A stretch of DNA of 18,802 nucleotides from the NCBI GenBank assembly GCA_015486705.1, contig WFRG01000055.1:1-18802 (forward strand), written 5' to 3'. This document shows positions 9,234 through 16,096 of this stretch, piece by piece. Position 1 is the stretch's first letter; every line of letters starts with the position of its first letter. The notes under the pieces were generated by a model, which saw nothing but the letters and a program-made list of their open reading frames with translations, was not told where the DNA came from and did no database searches. The translations under genes and the position numbers were made by a program. The DNA comes from Hippea sp. GTDB taxonomy: Bacteria > Campylobacterota_A > Desulfurellia > Desulfurellales > Hippeaceae.

Positions 9234-9642
9234 ATTTATTTTTGCATTTACTACAAATACCGTAGCAGTAAATATCGCAATTGGATATCTCAAAATCTTT
9301 CAAATCCTTTAGCTGTTTTTTAAGGAAACTCGTATCTATATCAATATCAATCACATCTCCACATACTTTACATATCAAATGGTGGTGAGGTTTCTGATGC
9401 GCTATTTCATACTTACTCTTAGCCCCACTTATGGCGAGCTCTTTTATCACGCCATACTTTTTTAGCGTGTGTATATTTTTGTACACAGTGGCAAGGGACA
9501 TAGAAGGAAATGAACTGCTCAGATTGTTATATATGCCCTCCAAGTCTATATGGCCTGCTGCGTAAATCTCGCTTAAGATAGCTAGCCTCTGAGGCGTAGC
9601 TTTCAATGGTGTATTTTTTAGTAACTCTTTAACATGTTCCAT
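9223..9642 (-). CDS. Fur family metal-responsive transcriptional regulator
   Basis: The protein is 139 residues from the chosen start. It has an N-terminal winged helix (about 5-78, with TPQRLAIL and SLATVYKNIHTL) and a dimerisation/metal domain. Visible ligands are H31, E79, H86, H88 and D99 for the regulatory site, and CKVC (91-94) with CSKC (130-133) for structural zinc. E79 matches Fur, where PerR has aspartate, while D99 resembles PerR, so iron-Fur or peroxide sensing cannot be separated by sequence alone. I chose the ATG at 9642 because GGAGGG lies 7 nt before it. A possible ATG at 9657 overlaps that ribosome site and would add five residues. It diverges from marR-emrAB and may repress itself through the inverted repeat at 9661-9682. 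Confidence 0.93.
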   Translation of the reverse strand: MEHVKELLKNTPLKATPQRLAILSEIYAAGHIDLEGIYNNLSSSFPSMSLATVYKNIHTLKKYGVIKELAISGAKSKYEIAHQKPHHHLICKVCGDVIDIDIDTSFLKKQLKDLKDFEISNCDIYCYGICSKCKNKSNS

Positions 9643-9674
9643 TTTTGTGCCCTCCATATTTTTAAGTTATTAAA

Positions 9675-9703
9675 ATCTTAAAGACATTCCTTTCAATTGT
9701 CAA
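9675..9703 (-). promoter_or_regulatory. Candidate promoter for the fur-family gene
   Basis: Read on the minus strand, TTGACA (9703-9698) is a perfect -35 match and TAAGAT (9680-9675) matches four of six -10 positions, with a 17 bp spacer. It lies about 30 bp upstream of the ATG at 9642. The -10 overlaps the right arm of an inverted repeat, TTTAAG (9661-9666) and CTTAAA (9677-9682), a plausible operator position. Confidence 0.5.
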
Positions 9704-9733
9704 GTAAAATTTTTTATCCTTGACAAAATTGAA
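9692..9733. repeat. Inverted repeat between divergent fur and marR, containing both -35 elements
   Basis: TTCAATTGTCAAG (9692-9704) is mirrored by CTTGACAAAATTGAA (9719-9733), identical apart from two extra A residues in the right arm. Each arm contains the -35 of one divergent promoter, but the symmetry extends a further six to eight bases into each spacer. It could be a shared operator for the MarR or Fur protein. Chance in AT-rich DNA is not excluded. Confidence 0.5.
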
Positions 9734-9750
9734 TTTTTTAATAACATAAT
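9720..9750 (+). promoter_or_regulatory. Candidate rightward promoter in the fur-marR gap
   Basis: TTGACA (9720-9725) is a perfect -35. The best -10 is CATAAT (9745-9750, five of six) with a long 19 bp spacer; TAACAT (9742-9747) gives 16 bp but a poorer match. A start near 9757 would produce a transcript running straight into the hairpin at 9789-9822. Confidence 0.4.
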
Positions 9751-9788
9751 AGAAGCCTATCTTAATATCCACTGACTGCCCACCTTCA

Positions 9789-9822
9789 GCCACACGGCCG
9801 AGCCTCACCTGGCCTGTGTGGC
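9789..9822 (+). terminator. GC-rich hairpin upstream of marR, possible terminator/attenuator
   Basis: The arms 9789-9799 and 9811-9822 form eleven base pairs (GCCACACGGCC with GGCC, then GTGTGGC) with one bulged T at 9815 and an 11-nt loop. It stands out in an AT-rich gap. The downstream sequence CTTATTAGTT is only partly T-rich, so intrinsic termination would be imperfect. It could end a short transcript from the 9720 promoter, act as an attenuator, or be a protein-binding palindrome. Confidence 0.4.
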
Positions 9823-9830
9823 CTTATTAG

Positions 9831-9859
9831 TTGCAAATGAAACTATTTTATAATATAAT
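9831..9859 (+). promoter_or_regulatory. Candidate promoter for marR-emrA-emrB
   Basis: TTGCAA (9831-9836, four of six) and a perfect TATAAT (9854-9859) are separated by 17 bp. The expected start site, 6-8 bp downstream, falls at 9866-9867, where the preferred marR ATG begins, so the message may be leaderless. A second overlapping TATAAT lies at 9849-9854, forming a small palindrome, TTATA-A-TATAA (9848-9858). Confidence 0.5.
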
Positions 9860-9866
9860 TTTTCGC

Positions 9867-10319
9867 ATGTTTAAAGAACCATTAGGAAAATGGATTTCTA
9901 TACTTTACAGATATTCAATGATTTATTCCAACGATTTTTTGAGAGATTTTGGTATGAGTGGAGGTCAATTGCCTTTTTTTATGAATATCATAGAGCATCC
10001 AGGTATAACCCAGGAAGAATTATCCAAACTTATAAAAATAGATAAAAGCACAACGGCAAGGGCAATAAAGAACCTCTGCAAAAATGGGTTTGTAACAAAA
10101 GAAGCAGACAAAAGAGACAAAAGAACTCATAGACTTTACCCAACTGAGAAATCTTTAAAAGTAAAGGAAGTGGTTTTGAGAAATGCAAAAAAGTGGGACA
10201 ATATACTTCTTAGGGGTTTTTCAAAGAACGATAAAAAATTTATTAGAAAAAGTCTTGAAACAATGGTAAATAGTGCACTTGAATATCTTAATTCAAAGGA
10301 GAAAGATTATGAGGAGTAA
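9867..10319 (+). CDS. MarR family transcriptional regulator
   Basis: The protein is 150 residues from the ATG at 9867. It has the MarR helical frame: an N-terminal dimerisation helix (PLGKWISILYRYSMIY), a winged helix (ITQEELSKLIKIDKSTTARAIKNLCKNGFV), the wing basic segment (KRDKRTHRLYPT) and C-terminal dimerisation helices. MarR proteins usually repress adjacent efflux genes and release DNA on binding phenolic or other drug-like ligands, which fits the emrA-emrB genes immediately downstream. In-frame TTG (9831) and ATG (9837) starts would lengthen it by 10-12 residues, but they overlap the promoter-like sequence and add residues not expected before the first helix. None of the starts has a good ribosome site. 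The gene overlaps emrA by 11 nt. Confidence 0.9.
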   Translation: MFKEPLGKWISILYRYSMIYSNDFLRDFGMSGGQLPFFMNIIEHPGITQEELSKLIKIDKSTTARAIKNLCKNGFVTKEADKRDKRTHRLYPTEKSLKVKEVVLRNAKKWDNILLRGFSKNDKKFIRKSLETMVNSALEYLNSKEKDYEE

Positions 10320-11280
10320 GAAAAAGATCTTGGCTTTCGTCGCTGTACTTATCTTTGCTCTTGGGGTGTTATTATTTCTTCAATACAAAAAAACCCATAT
10401 ATCAACAAACGACGCATACATAACAAATGACATATATTGGGTCAATCCTCGTGTATCAGGAACAATAAAAAAAGTATATATAAACGACAATGAATACGTG
10501 GAAAAAGGACAAATATTAGCCGAGATTGATAGTGAACCTTATAAAATAGAAACGCAAAAAGCACAATCCAACGTGCAGGTATATGAGGCAAAAATAAACG
10601 AAGCAAAAGCCTTGATAAAAGCCGCACAGTCACAGATAGATTTAGTCAAAGCTCAGCTAAACAAAGCAACGTGGGATTTTAACAGGGCAGAAAATCTATT
10701 TAAAAGGGGCGTAATATCAAAGGATACATACGAGAAGTACTTAACTAACCTAAAGGTGTTAAAGGCTACACTGAAAGCCAAAGAGGATCAACTCGTTCAA
10801 GCCAAAGTTTCACTCGTAAGTCTAAAGAAGGCCTTAAAACTCTCAAAAAGTCAGCTGAATCTTGCAAAACTAAATCTATCATACACAGTTATCAAAGCCC
10901 CACACAGCGGTTTTATTACAAAGAAAAATGTTGAAGTAGGAAAATTCGTATCACCCCAGCTACCCATATGCGCAATTGTGCCAAAAAATGGTGCTTGGGT
11001 TGTTGCAAATTATAAAGAATCTCAACTTTATAAGATAGAGGTTGGAGAACCTGTGGAAATTTCAATTGATGCCTACCCATCAAAAACATTCAAAGGGCAT
11101 GTTCAGAGTATTCAATACGGAAGCGGCGAGGTGTTTTCACTATTTCCACCGCAAAACGCTTCTGGCAACTGGATAAAGGTTGTACAAAGGGTTCCTGTAA
11201 AAATCATTTTTAACAAAAAACCCAATATCCCTCTAAGGGTTGGCATGTCTTGTGAGACCATTGTTTTAGTTAGGAAATGA
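10309..11280 (+). CDS. emrA: HlyD/EmrA family membrane fusion (periplasmic adaptor) protein
   Basis: The protein is 323 residues from the ATG at 10309, chosen because AAAGGAGA precedes it; an in-frame GTG at 10273 would be buried in marR. Layout: a short basic N-terminus, one inner-membrane anchor (about 6-23), a lipoyl half-motif (PRVSGTIKKVYINDNEYVEK), a long alpha-helical hairpin (about 75-190) rich in Lys/Ala/Gln, the second lipoyl half (IKAPHSGFITKKNVEVGKFV) and a beta-barrel domain. EmrA-type adaptors link a 14-helix MFS pump to an outer-membrane channel for drug or fatty-acid export. No TolC-like gene is in the window. It overlaps emrB by an ATGA. Confidence 0.92.
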   Translation: MRSKKKILAFVAVLIFALGVLLFLQYKKTHISTNDAYITNDIYWVNPRVSGTIKKVYINDNEYVEKGQILAEIDSEPYKIETQKAQSNVQVYEAKINEAKALIKAAQSQIDLVKAQLNKATWDFNRAENLFKRGVISKDTYEKYLTNLKVLKATLKAKEDQLVQAKVSLVSLKKALKLSKSQLNLAKLNLSYTVIKAPHSGFITKKNVEVGKFVSPQLPICAIVPKNGAWVVANYKESQLYKIEVGEPVEISIDAYPSKTFKGHVQSIQYGSGEVFSLFPPQNASGNWIKVVQRVPVKIIFNKKPNIPLRVGMSCETIVLVRK

Positions 11281-12806
11281 GCGAAGAAAATACAAACAAG
11301 TGGATTATAGCCCTATCCGTTATTCTCCCTACTTTAATGGAAATAGTTGACACAACCATAGTAAATGTTTCACTGCCACACATTCGTGGCGGGCTTAGTG
11401 TTTCGATAGATGAATCAACATGGGTTTTAACATCATATATGGTTTCAAATGCTATAATAATACCAATTACTGGATGGCTTTCTGTTAGATTTGGAAGAAA
11501 GAGATATCTAACCTTCTCTATTTTTGCCTTCACGTTTTTTTCTTTTATATGTGGATATGCACCATCTTTTTTGCTTCTTGTAGTAGCAAGGTTTATGCAA
11601 GGCATTGCAGGAGGTGCACTACAACCCATATCACAAGCAATTCTATTAGAATCTTTTCCTAAAGAACAGCGCGGAATGGCTATGGCGGTTTTTGGTATGG
11701 GTGTTGTTGTTGGGCCAATTTTAGGCCCTGTTTTAGGCGGTTGGATTACAGACAACTGGGGCTGGAGATGGATATTCTTCATAAATATACCAATAGGCCT
11801 TTTATCGGTATTCTTGATAAATCTATTTGTATTTGACCCAAGTTATATTAAAAATACTAAATCAGAGAGAATAGACTATATTGGCCTAGGTCTTCTTGCC
11901 ATAGCTGTTAGTTCACTGCAGATACTTTTGGACAACGCACAAAGAAAAGATTGGTTCGAATCACGTTTTATCACAACACTTGCAATAGTATCATTTATAG
12001 GTTTTGTTCTTTTTATCTACAATGAAATCAAAGTCAAGCATCCGGTAGTTAACCTAAAAATATTCAAAGATAAAAACTTTTCTATTGGCAACATTGTCAT
12101 GTTTTTGGGATTCTTTGGATTCTTCGGAACAATAGTCCTTCTGCCCCTCTATTTGCAAAACCTTATGGGTTATACAGCATTTTTAGCAGGTCTTGTGTTA
12201 GGTCCTGGAGCCTTAACTACACTGATAGGCATGCCAGTAACCGGAAGACTGTTAGGAAAGGGCTATGACGCAAGAAAATTGCTTTTTTTAAGTTTGGTGA
12301 TTAATGCTATAGCTGTTGATATAATGGCTCACTTCAACCTTCAGGCAGACTTTATAAGCGTAATATTGCCAAGAGCTTTGCAGGGCTTTGCTATATCCCT
12401 ATTTTTCGTTCCACTCGCTGCGGTAACATTTGCAAATATAGAAAACGAGGATATGGGAAATGCATCTGGTATTTTTAATTTTATCAGAAACATAGGTGGC
12501 AGTTTCGGAACGTCAATCGTTATGACAATACTTACAAGAAGGGCTCAATTTCACCAATCACGACTTATTGAAAGCCTCACGCCTTTAAATGACGCCTTTA
12601 ACCAAGCTCTTCAGGTCTTAAGCATAAATTTTCACTCAGTTATGCAGCAATACGGTGCAATTTATAAGGAACTGTTGAGACAATCCATGATGCTTGCTTT
12701 CAACGATTCTTTCTACTTTTGCGCAGCACTTTTTATCTTGCTTATGCCTTCTGTGTTTTTCATTGGAAAATTCAAGGGCAAAATCGACATATCTAAGTTG
12801 CATTAA
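11277..12806 (+). CDS. emrB: DHA2 family (EmrB/QacA-type) MFS drug efflux transporter
   Basis: This 509-residue, strongly hydrophobic protein has about 14 predicted membrane helices. MFS signatures are visible: motif D1 LMEIVDTTIVNVSLPHI (D25), motif A GWLSVRFGRKR (66-76) and the antiporter motif C region GVVVGPILGPVLGGW (from 142). DHA2 pumps use the proton gradient to expel hydrophobic drugs; EmrB works with EmrA to pass substrate across the periplasm. The start codon is inside the emrA stop (ATGA), so translation is coupled. MarR upstream is the likely repressor. The substrate cannot be deduced. Confidence 0.93.
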   Translation: MSEENTNKWIIALSVILPTLMEIVDTTIVNVSLPHIRGGLSVSIDESTWVLTSYMVSNAIIIPITGWLSVRFGRKRYLTFSIFAFTFFSFICGYAPSFLLLVVARFMQGIAGGALQPISQAILLESFPKEQRGMAMAVFGMGVVVGPILGPVLGGWITDNWGWRWIFFINIPIGLLSVFLINLFVFDPSYIKNTKSERIDYIGLGLLAIAVSSLQILLDNAQRKDWFESRFITTLAIVSFIGFVLFIYNEIKVKHPVVNLKIFKDKNFSIGNIVMFLGFFGFFGTIVLLPLYLQNLMGYTAFLAGLVLGPGALTTLIGMPVTGRLLGKGYDARKLLFLSLVINAIAVDIMAHFNLQADFISVILPRALQGFAISLFFVPLAAVTFANIENEDMGNASGIFNFIRNIGGSFGTSIVMTILTRRAQFHQSRLIESLTPLNDAFNQALQVLSINFHSVMQQYGAIYKELLRQSMMLAFNDSFYFCAALFILLMPSVFFIGKFKGKIDISKLH

Positions 12807-12850
12807 AAAGATAATTATCCTAATATTGGGAAAAATGTTGGAGGTGGTCT

Positions 12851-13939
12851 ATGGATATTAAATACGATTTAAAACCAAAATCCCAAAGGAGAACAGAGCC
12901 CTTTAAACCTGACAAGCCTTTGCCTTTTGGATCATTAAGAACGGATCATATGTTTATTATGGATTACGAGGATGGGGAATGGAAAAACCCAAGAATAGTC
13001 CCGTATGGAACAATAGATATGGCACCTGGGGCAACAGTGCTGCATTACGGTCAAGCAATTTTTGAAGGAGCTAAAGCATTTCAACACGAAGATAAAGAAA
13101 TATATACATTCAGGTTAGACATGAATGCTAAAAGGATGAATAAATCAGCAGAAATACTTTGCATTCCAAAAATACCTGAAGATATCCAAATGGAGGCAGT
13201 ACATGCCTTAATAGACGTAGACAGGTTGTGGTTTCCTGAACAGGAAGGAGCATCACTCTACATAAGACCGTTCATTTTTGCAACACAGGACTCTTTAGGC
13301 TTGCACGTTAGCTCAACATACAAATTTATGGTCATAGTATCACCAAGTGGTCCTTATTACCCAAAAGGCTTCACAAAACCCATTAAACTACTAATCACAA
13401 AAAAATTCCACAGGGCAGCACCTGGAGGAACAGGAAATGCCAAAGCCGCTGGAAACTACGCTGCGAGCCTACAAGCTGGCGAATTCGCCGCTAAATTTGG
13501 CGCAAGTCAAGTGTTATACTTGGATGTAACAAATACATATATAGAAGAAGCTGGAACAATGAACCACTATCATATCCTTAAAGATGGAACGGTTATTATA
13601 CCGGAGTTTACAGATACAATACTAAAATCAATAACAAGTCAGAGCATTATGGAGATAGCAGATAAAATTGGAGTGATGGCAAAACAAGAGCGTGTAAAGT
13701 TAAATGACTTTATAGAAGGGATAAAAAATGGCGAAGTTGTAGAAGCTGGAGGATTCGGAACAGCCGCTGTCGTATCGCCTGTAGGTGAATATGTTTTTGA
13801 AGATGGTAGCTCAATAGTTGTAAACAACAACGAAGTTGGTGAATACTCTAAAAAAATATATGAATACTACACAGGCATACAGACAGGCAAAATAGAAGCG
13901 CCCAAAGGCTGGCTACAAAAGGTGAAAAGAAGGGTATGA
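12851..13939 (+). CDS. ilvE: Branched-chain amino acid aminotransferase (class IV, long form)
   Basis: This 362-residue protein matches the long, eukaryote-like BCAT form. It has SLRTDHMF near the N-terminus, LHYGQAIFEGAKAF for substrate-site building, LYIRPFIF, the PLP lysine K198 in GNAKAAGNYAASL, and a C-terminal GFGTAAVVSPVG loop that contacts the cofactor phosphate. It exchanges amino groups between 2-oxoglutarate/glutamate and the oxo acids of Leu, Ile and Val in the cytoplasm. The ATG at 12851 follows GGAGGTGG. A weak promoter-like pair (TTGCAT 12798-12803, TAATAT 12821-12826) precedes it. The gene overlaps mqnA by an ATGA, although the two pathways are not obviously linked. Confidence 0.94.
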   Translation: MDIKYDLKPKSQRRTEPFKPDKPLPFGSLRTDHMFIMDYEDGEWKNPRIVPYGTIDMAPGATVLHYGQAIFEGAKAFQHEDKEIYTFRLDMNAKRMNKSAEILCIPKIPEDIQMEAVHALIDVDRLWFPEQEGASLYIRPFIFATQDSLGLHVSSTYKFMVIVSPSGPYYPKGFTKPIKLLITKKFHRAAPGGTGNAKAAGNYAASLQAGEFAAKFGASQVLYLDVTNTYIEEAGTMNHYHILKDGTVIIPEFTDTILKSITSQSIMEIADKIGVMAKQERVKLNDFIEGIKNGEVVEAGGFGTAAVVSPVGEYVFEDGSSIVVNNNEVGEYSKKIYEYYTGIQTGKIEAPKGWLQKVKRRV

Positions 13940-14685
13940 GAGTCGCCCTCGTTGAGTTTTTAAACGCCGTACCCCTTTATTACGCCCTAAAAAAGCGCAT
14001 TATCGACAACGATTTCGAGTTTTTATCAGACGTGCCGAGCCAATGCGCTCGGCTCCTTTTTGAAAATAAGGTAGATATAAGCAATGCATCAATTGTGGAG
14101 TACGTAAATTCAAACAGTTACAGAATCTTAAGGGATGGCTGCATATCAACGGCAAAAAAAGTCAAAAGCGTTGTTTTATTTCTCTATAAACCTCTAAATA
14201 AGGTAAAAGTAGTCAAGCTTGACAAGAATTCTAAAACATCCAATGCACTTGCAAAAGTACTCTTTACCTACAAATACAAAATGACCATTGATTATGTTTT
14301 TGATGGTGATTCTGATTGCGAATTAGTAATAGGAGATAGGGCACTAAAACGTTTAAAAACTAATACTAACACAATCGATCTTGCCGTAGAGTGGAACGAT
14401 TTTACACATCTTCCATTTGTGTTTGCCGCATGGATAACAAACAAAAATCTTGATAATCACATTATAGAAAAATTTTTAAAAGCAAAAGAGATTGGAAAAA
14501 AACTTATTAGTCAGATTTGTGACGAGCACACAAATGTTGTTCTAAAAAACGAATGCCTAAGTTATCTTACGAAAAACATATCCTATGACTTAGACAACGA
14601 GAAAAAAACATCGATAGAGACGTTCTTTGACCTTGCTTACAGGTGCGGCGCAATAAAGAAAAACAGGAAGCTTGAATTTATTTAG
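13936..14685 (+). CDS. mqnA: Chorismate dehydratase MqnA (futalosine menaquinone pathway)
   Basis: This 249-residue protein belongs to the MqnA/MqnD periplasmic-binding-protein fold. It begins RVALVEFLNAVPLYYAL, then VPSQCARLLFENKVDISNAS and the marked segment DLAVEWNDFTHLPFVFAAW near 155-173. MqnA removes water from chorismate to give 3-[(1-carboxyvinyl)oxy]benzoate, the first committed step of the alternative menaquinone route. It has no signal peptide, consistent with a cytosolic enzyme. The length is slightly under the usual 270-285. The start overlaps the ilvE stop (ATGA), and the 3' end overlaps the converging mlaD gene by 8 nt. The rest of the pathway is not in the window. Confidence 0.88.
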   Translation: MRVALVEFLNAVPLYYALKKRIIDNDFEFLSDVPSQCARLLFENKVDISNASIVEYVNSNSYRILRDGCISTAKKVKSVVLFLYKPLNKVKVVKLDKNSKTSNALAKVLFTYKYKMTIDYVFDGDSDCELVIGDRALKRLKTNTNTIDLAVEWNDFTHLPFVFAAWITNKNLDNHIIEKFLKAKEIGKKLISQICDEHTNVVLKNECLSYLTKNISYDLDNEKKTSIETFFDLAYRCGAIKKNRKLEFI

Positions 14686-16096
14686 GCGATATGGATGGTG
14701 CCTTTGTCAAGAGGTATTTTATATCATCGCTTGAGAATTCAACACCACCACCCAAAAATGCTGTTCTTGTTCTAGAATTTAATATCTCGTCTACTCCACC
14801 AAATATGTCAAAGTGGCGCAATAATCTATAAGTTAATTGAAATTTCATATGTGCATTTGTATCTCTTATGTCGTTTGAATGATTAAAATCAAACATATCT
14901 AAACTTGCTTTAAGATTGTCCCCTAACGCATAGTAATCCACTCCTGCACCAAAGGTAGATTCTTCTATTCCAGCCCTTAAAACAAAATCGTAGTACCTTT
15001 TTCCCATCATTGCGTTAAATCTTGTTATGGTATCCGTATTTTTCGGATTCTTAGAGTGTTTATAATCAGGTTCATTTACTGCCCCAATTCTATAGAACTT
15101 ATCTGGCATCGTGTAAACATCTACATTTATAATACCTTTGCTGTAAGAATCCCTAAAATTATATTCAGAGCCTGCGTAAGTGTTTAAAGCAATTTGATCA
15201 CCGCGAGTTAGATACCCTCTAATACTTCTCAAAGTAGCATTAAGGTTATTATATGCCTCATCGTTATTGACAAGTTTACCCAATGTACCTTTGCCTTCAT
15301 CTATCTTAGATGCTATGTTCTTTATGTGGTCTGAAGCACCGTTTATATTGTCATAAAGGGAATTATCCACGAGCAATTTACCTAAAGTGCCTTTACCACT
15401 TTTTAAATTATTGCTTAAGAGATATACATTCTCTAACGTTTCATTTAATTTTTGCATGGCAAATTTTGCATTCTCTATAGCTACTTTAACGTCCTTTCTA
15501 TTGTCTTTGAGGATTTCAGACAACGTCTCCATTGATTTATTAAAGTTTGTAATGGCCTGTTTTATATTGCGCCTGTTTTCCGCTACAACCTCATTCAATT
15601 GTTGCGAGAGCTCGCTGATTTTCTCTATTGCCTTCGCTATATTTTGCCTGTTTTGCTGGTTGAAAACTTTATTAATATTAGTTACCAACGTACCTATATC
15701 TGCAGGTGATACGGTTCTTGCCAAGTAATCGCCATTATGTAAATATTGGTTAGATTTACCATACTCAATTTCCAAACTCTTTTCGCCCAACAAACTCTTG
15801 CTTTTAACAATAGCTATGGAATCCTTTGGAATCTTATACTTACTAAAAATATTCAAGGCTACCACGGCTTTGCCGTCTTTTAAGAAAATATTGCTAACAT
15901 ATCCAACATCAACTCCTGCAATCTTTACCTTTGTCTTTACGTCAAGGCCGGAGATGTCATTAAATACCGCATAAACTGTATAAACAGGCCTTTTCTTTAA
16001 AGTCAACTTGCCCATCTGTGTTGAAAGCCACACCAAAACCAACAGTATTGCAAGCACAAACAATCCAACTATAAATTCAGCTTTTTTGTTAGTCAT
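14678..16096 (-). CDS. mlaD: MlaD/MCE family lipid transport protein with long helical region and beta-rich C-terminal domain
   Basis: The protein is 472 residues from the ATG at 16096, chosen because GGGAGAG precedes it; an in-frame TTG at 16111 lacks support. Layout: one N-terminal membrane anchor (about 7-25); one MCE domain (about 38-120, with GLDVKTKVKIAGVDVGYV); a helical region with three repeats of NRxN/D-[IV]-xx-AI starting at 149, 174 and 199, exactly 25 residues apart; two GKGTLGKL segments (234 and 268); then about 150 residues of alternating polar/hydrophobic strands (GAGVDYYAL, FLGGGVEF). MCE proteins form rings that tunnel phospholipids from or to the inner-membrane ABC transporter. 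E. coli MlaD is much shorter (about 183 residues), so the C-terminal half is an addition that may reach or insert in the outer membrane. It overlaps mlaF by 8 nt. Confidence 0.9.
   Translation of the reverse strand: MTNKKAEFIVGLFVLAILLVLVWLSTQMGKLTLKKRPVYTVYAVFNDISGLDVKTKVKIAGVDVGYVSNIFLKDGKAVVALNIFSKYKIPKDSIAIVKSKSLLGEKSLEIEYGKSNQYLHNGDYLARTVSPADIGTLVTNINKVFNQQNRQNIAKAIEKISELSQQLNEVVAENRRNIKQAITNFNKSMETLSEILKDNRKDVKVAIENAKFAMQKLNETLENVYLLSNNLKSGKGTLGKLLVDNSLYDNINGASDHIKNIASKIDEGKGTLGKLVNNDEAYNNLNATLRSIRGYLTRGDQIALNTYAGSEYNFRDSYSKGIINVDVYTMPDKFYRIGAVNEPDYKHSKNPKNTDTITRFNAMMGKRYYDFVLRAGIEESTFGAGVDYYALGDNLKASLDMFDFNHSNDIRDTNAHMKFQLTYRLLRHFDIFGGVDEILNSRTRTAFLGGGVEFSSDDIKYLLTKAPSISPK

Noticed and set aside
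9643..9657. Upstream ATG of the fur-family gene at 9657
   Set aside because: The GGAGGG sequence that would serve the 9642 ATG is part of the extra codons, so the shorter start is better supported.
10273..10308. Longer emrA start at the GTG at 10273
   Set aside because: It lies deep inside marR without a ribosome site, whereas the ATG at 10309 is preceded by AAAGGAGA.
11270..11782. Minus-strand open frame of 170 codons opposite emrB
   Set aside because: It lies wholly antisense to a strongly recognised MFS transporter, has no family features, and its composition is what the complement of emrB would give.
15387..15728. Plus-strand open frame of 113 codons opposite mlaD
   Set aside because: The hydrophobic leucine/phenylalanine-rich translation is the expected antisense of the Lys/Asn/Glu-rich MlaD helical repeats.
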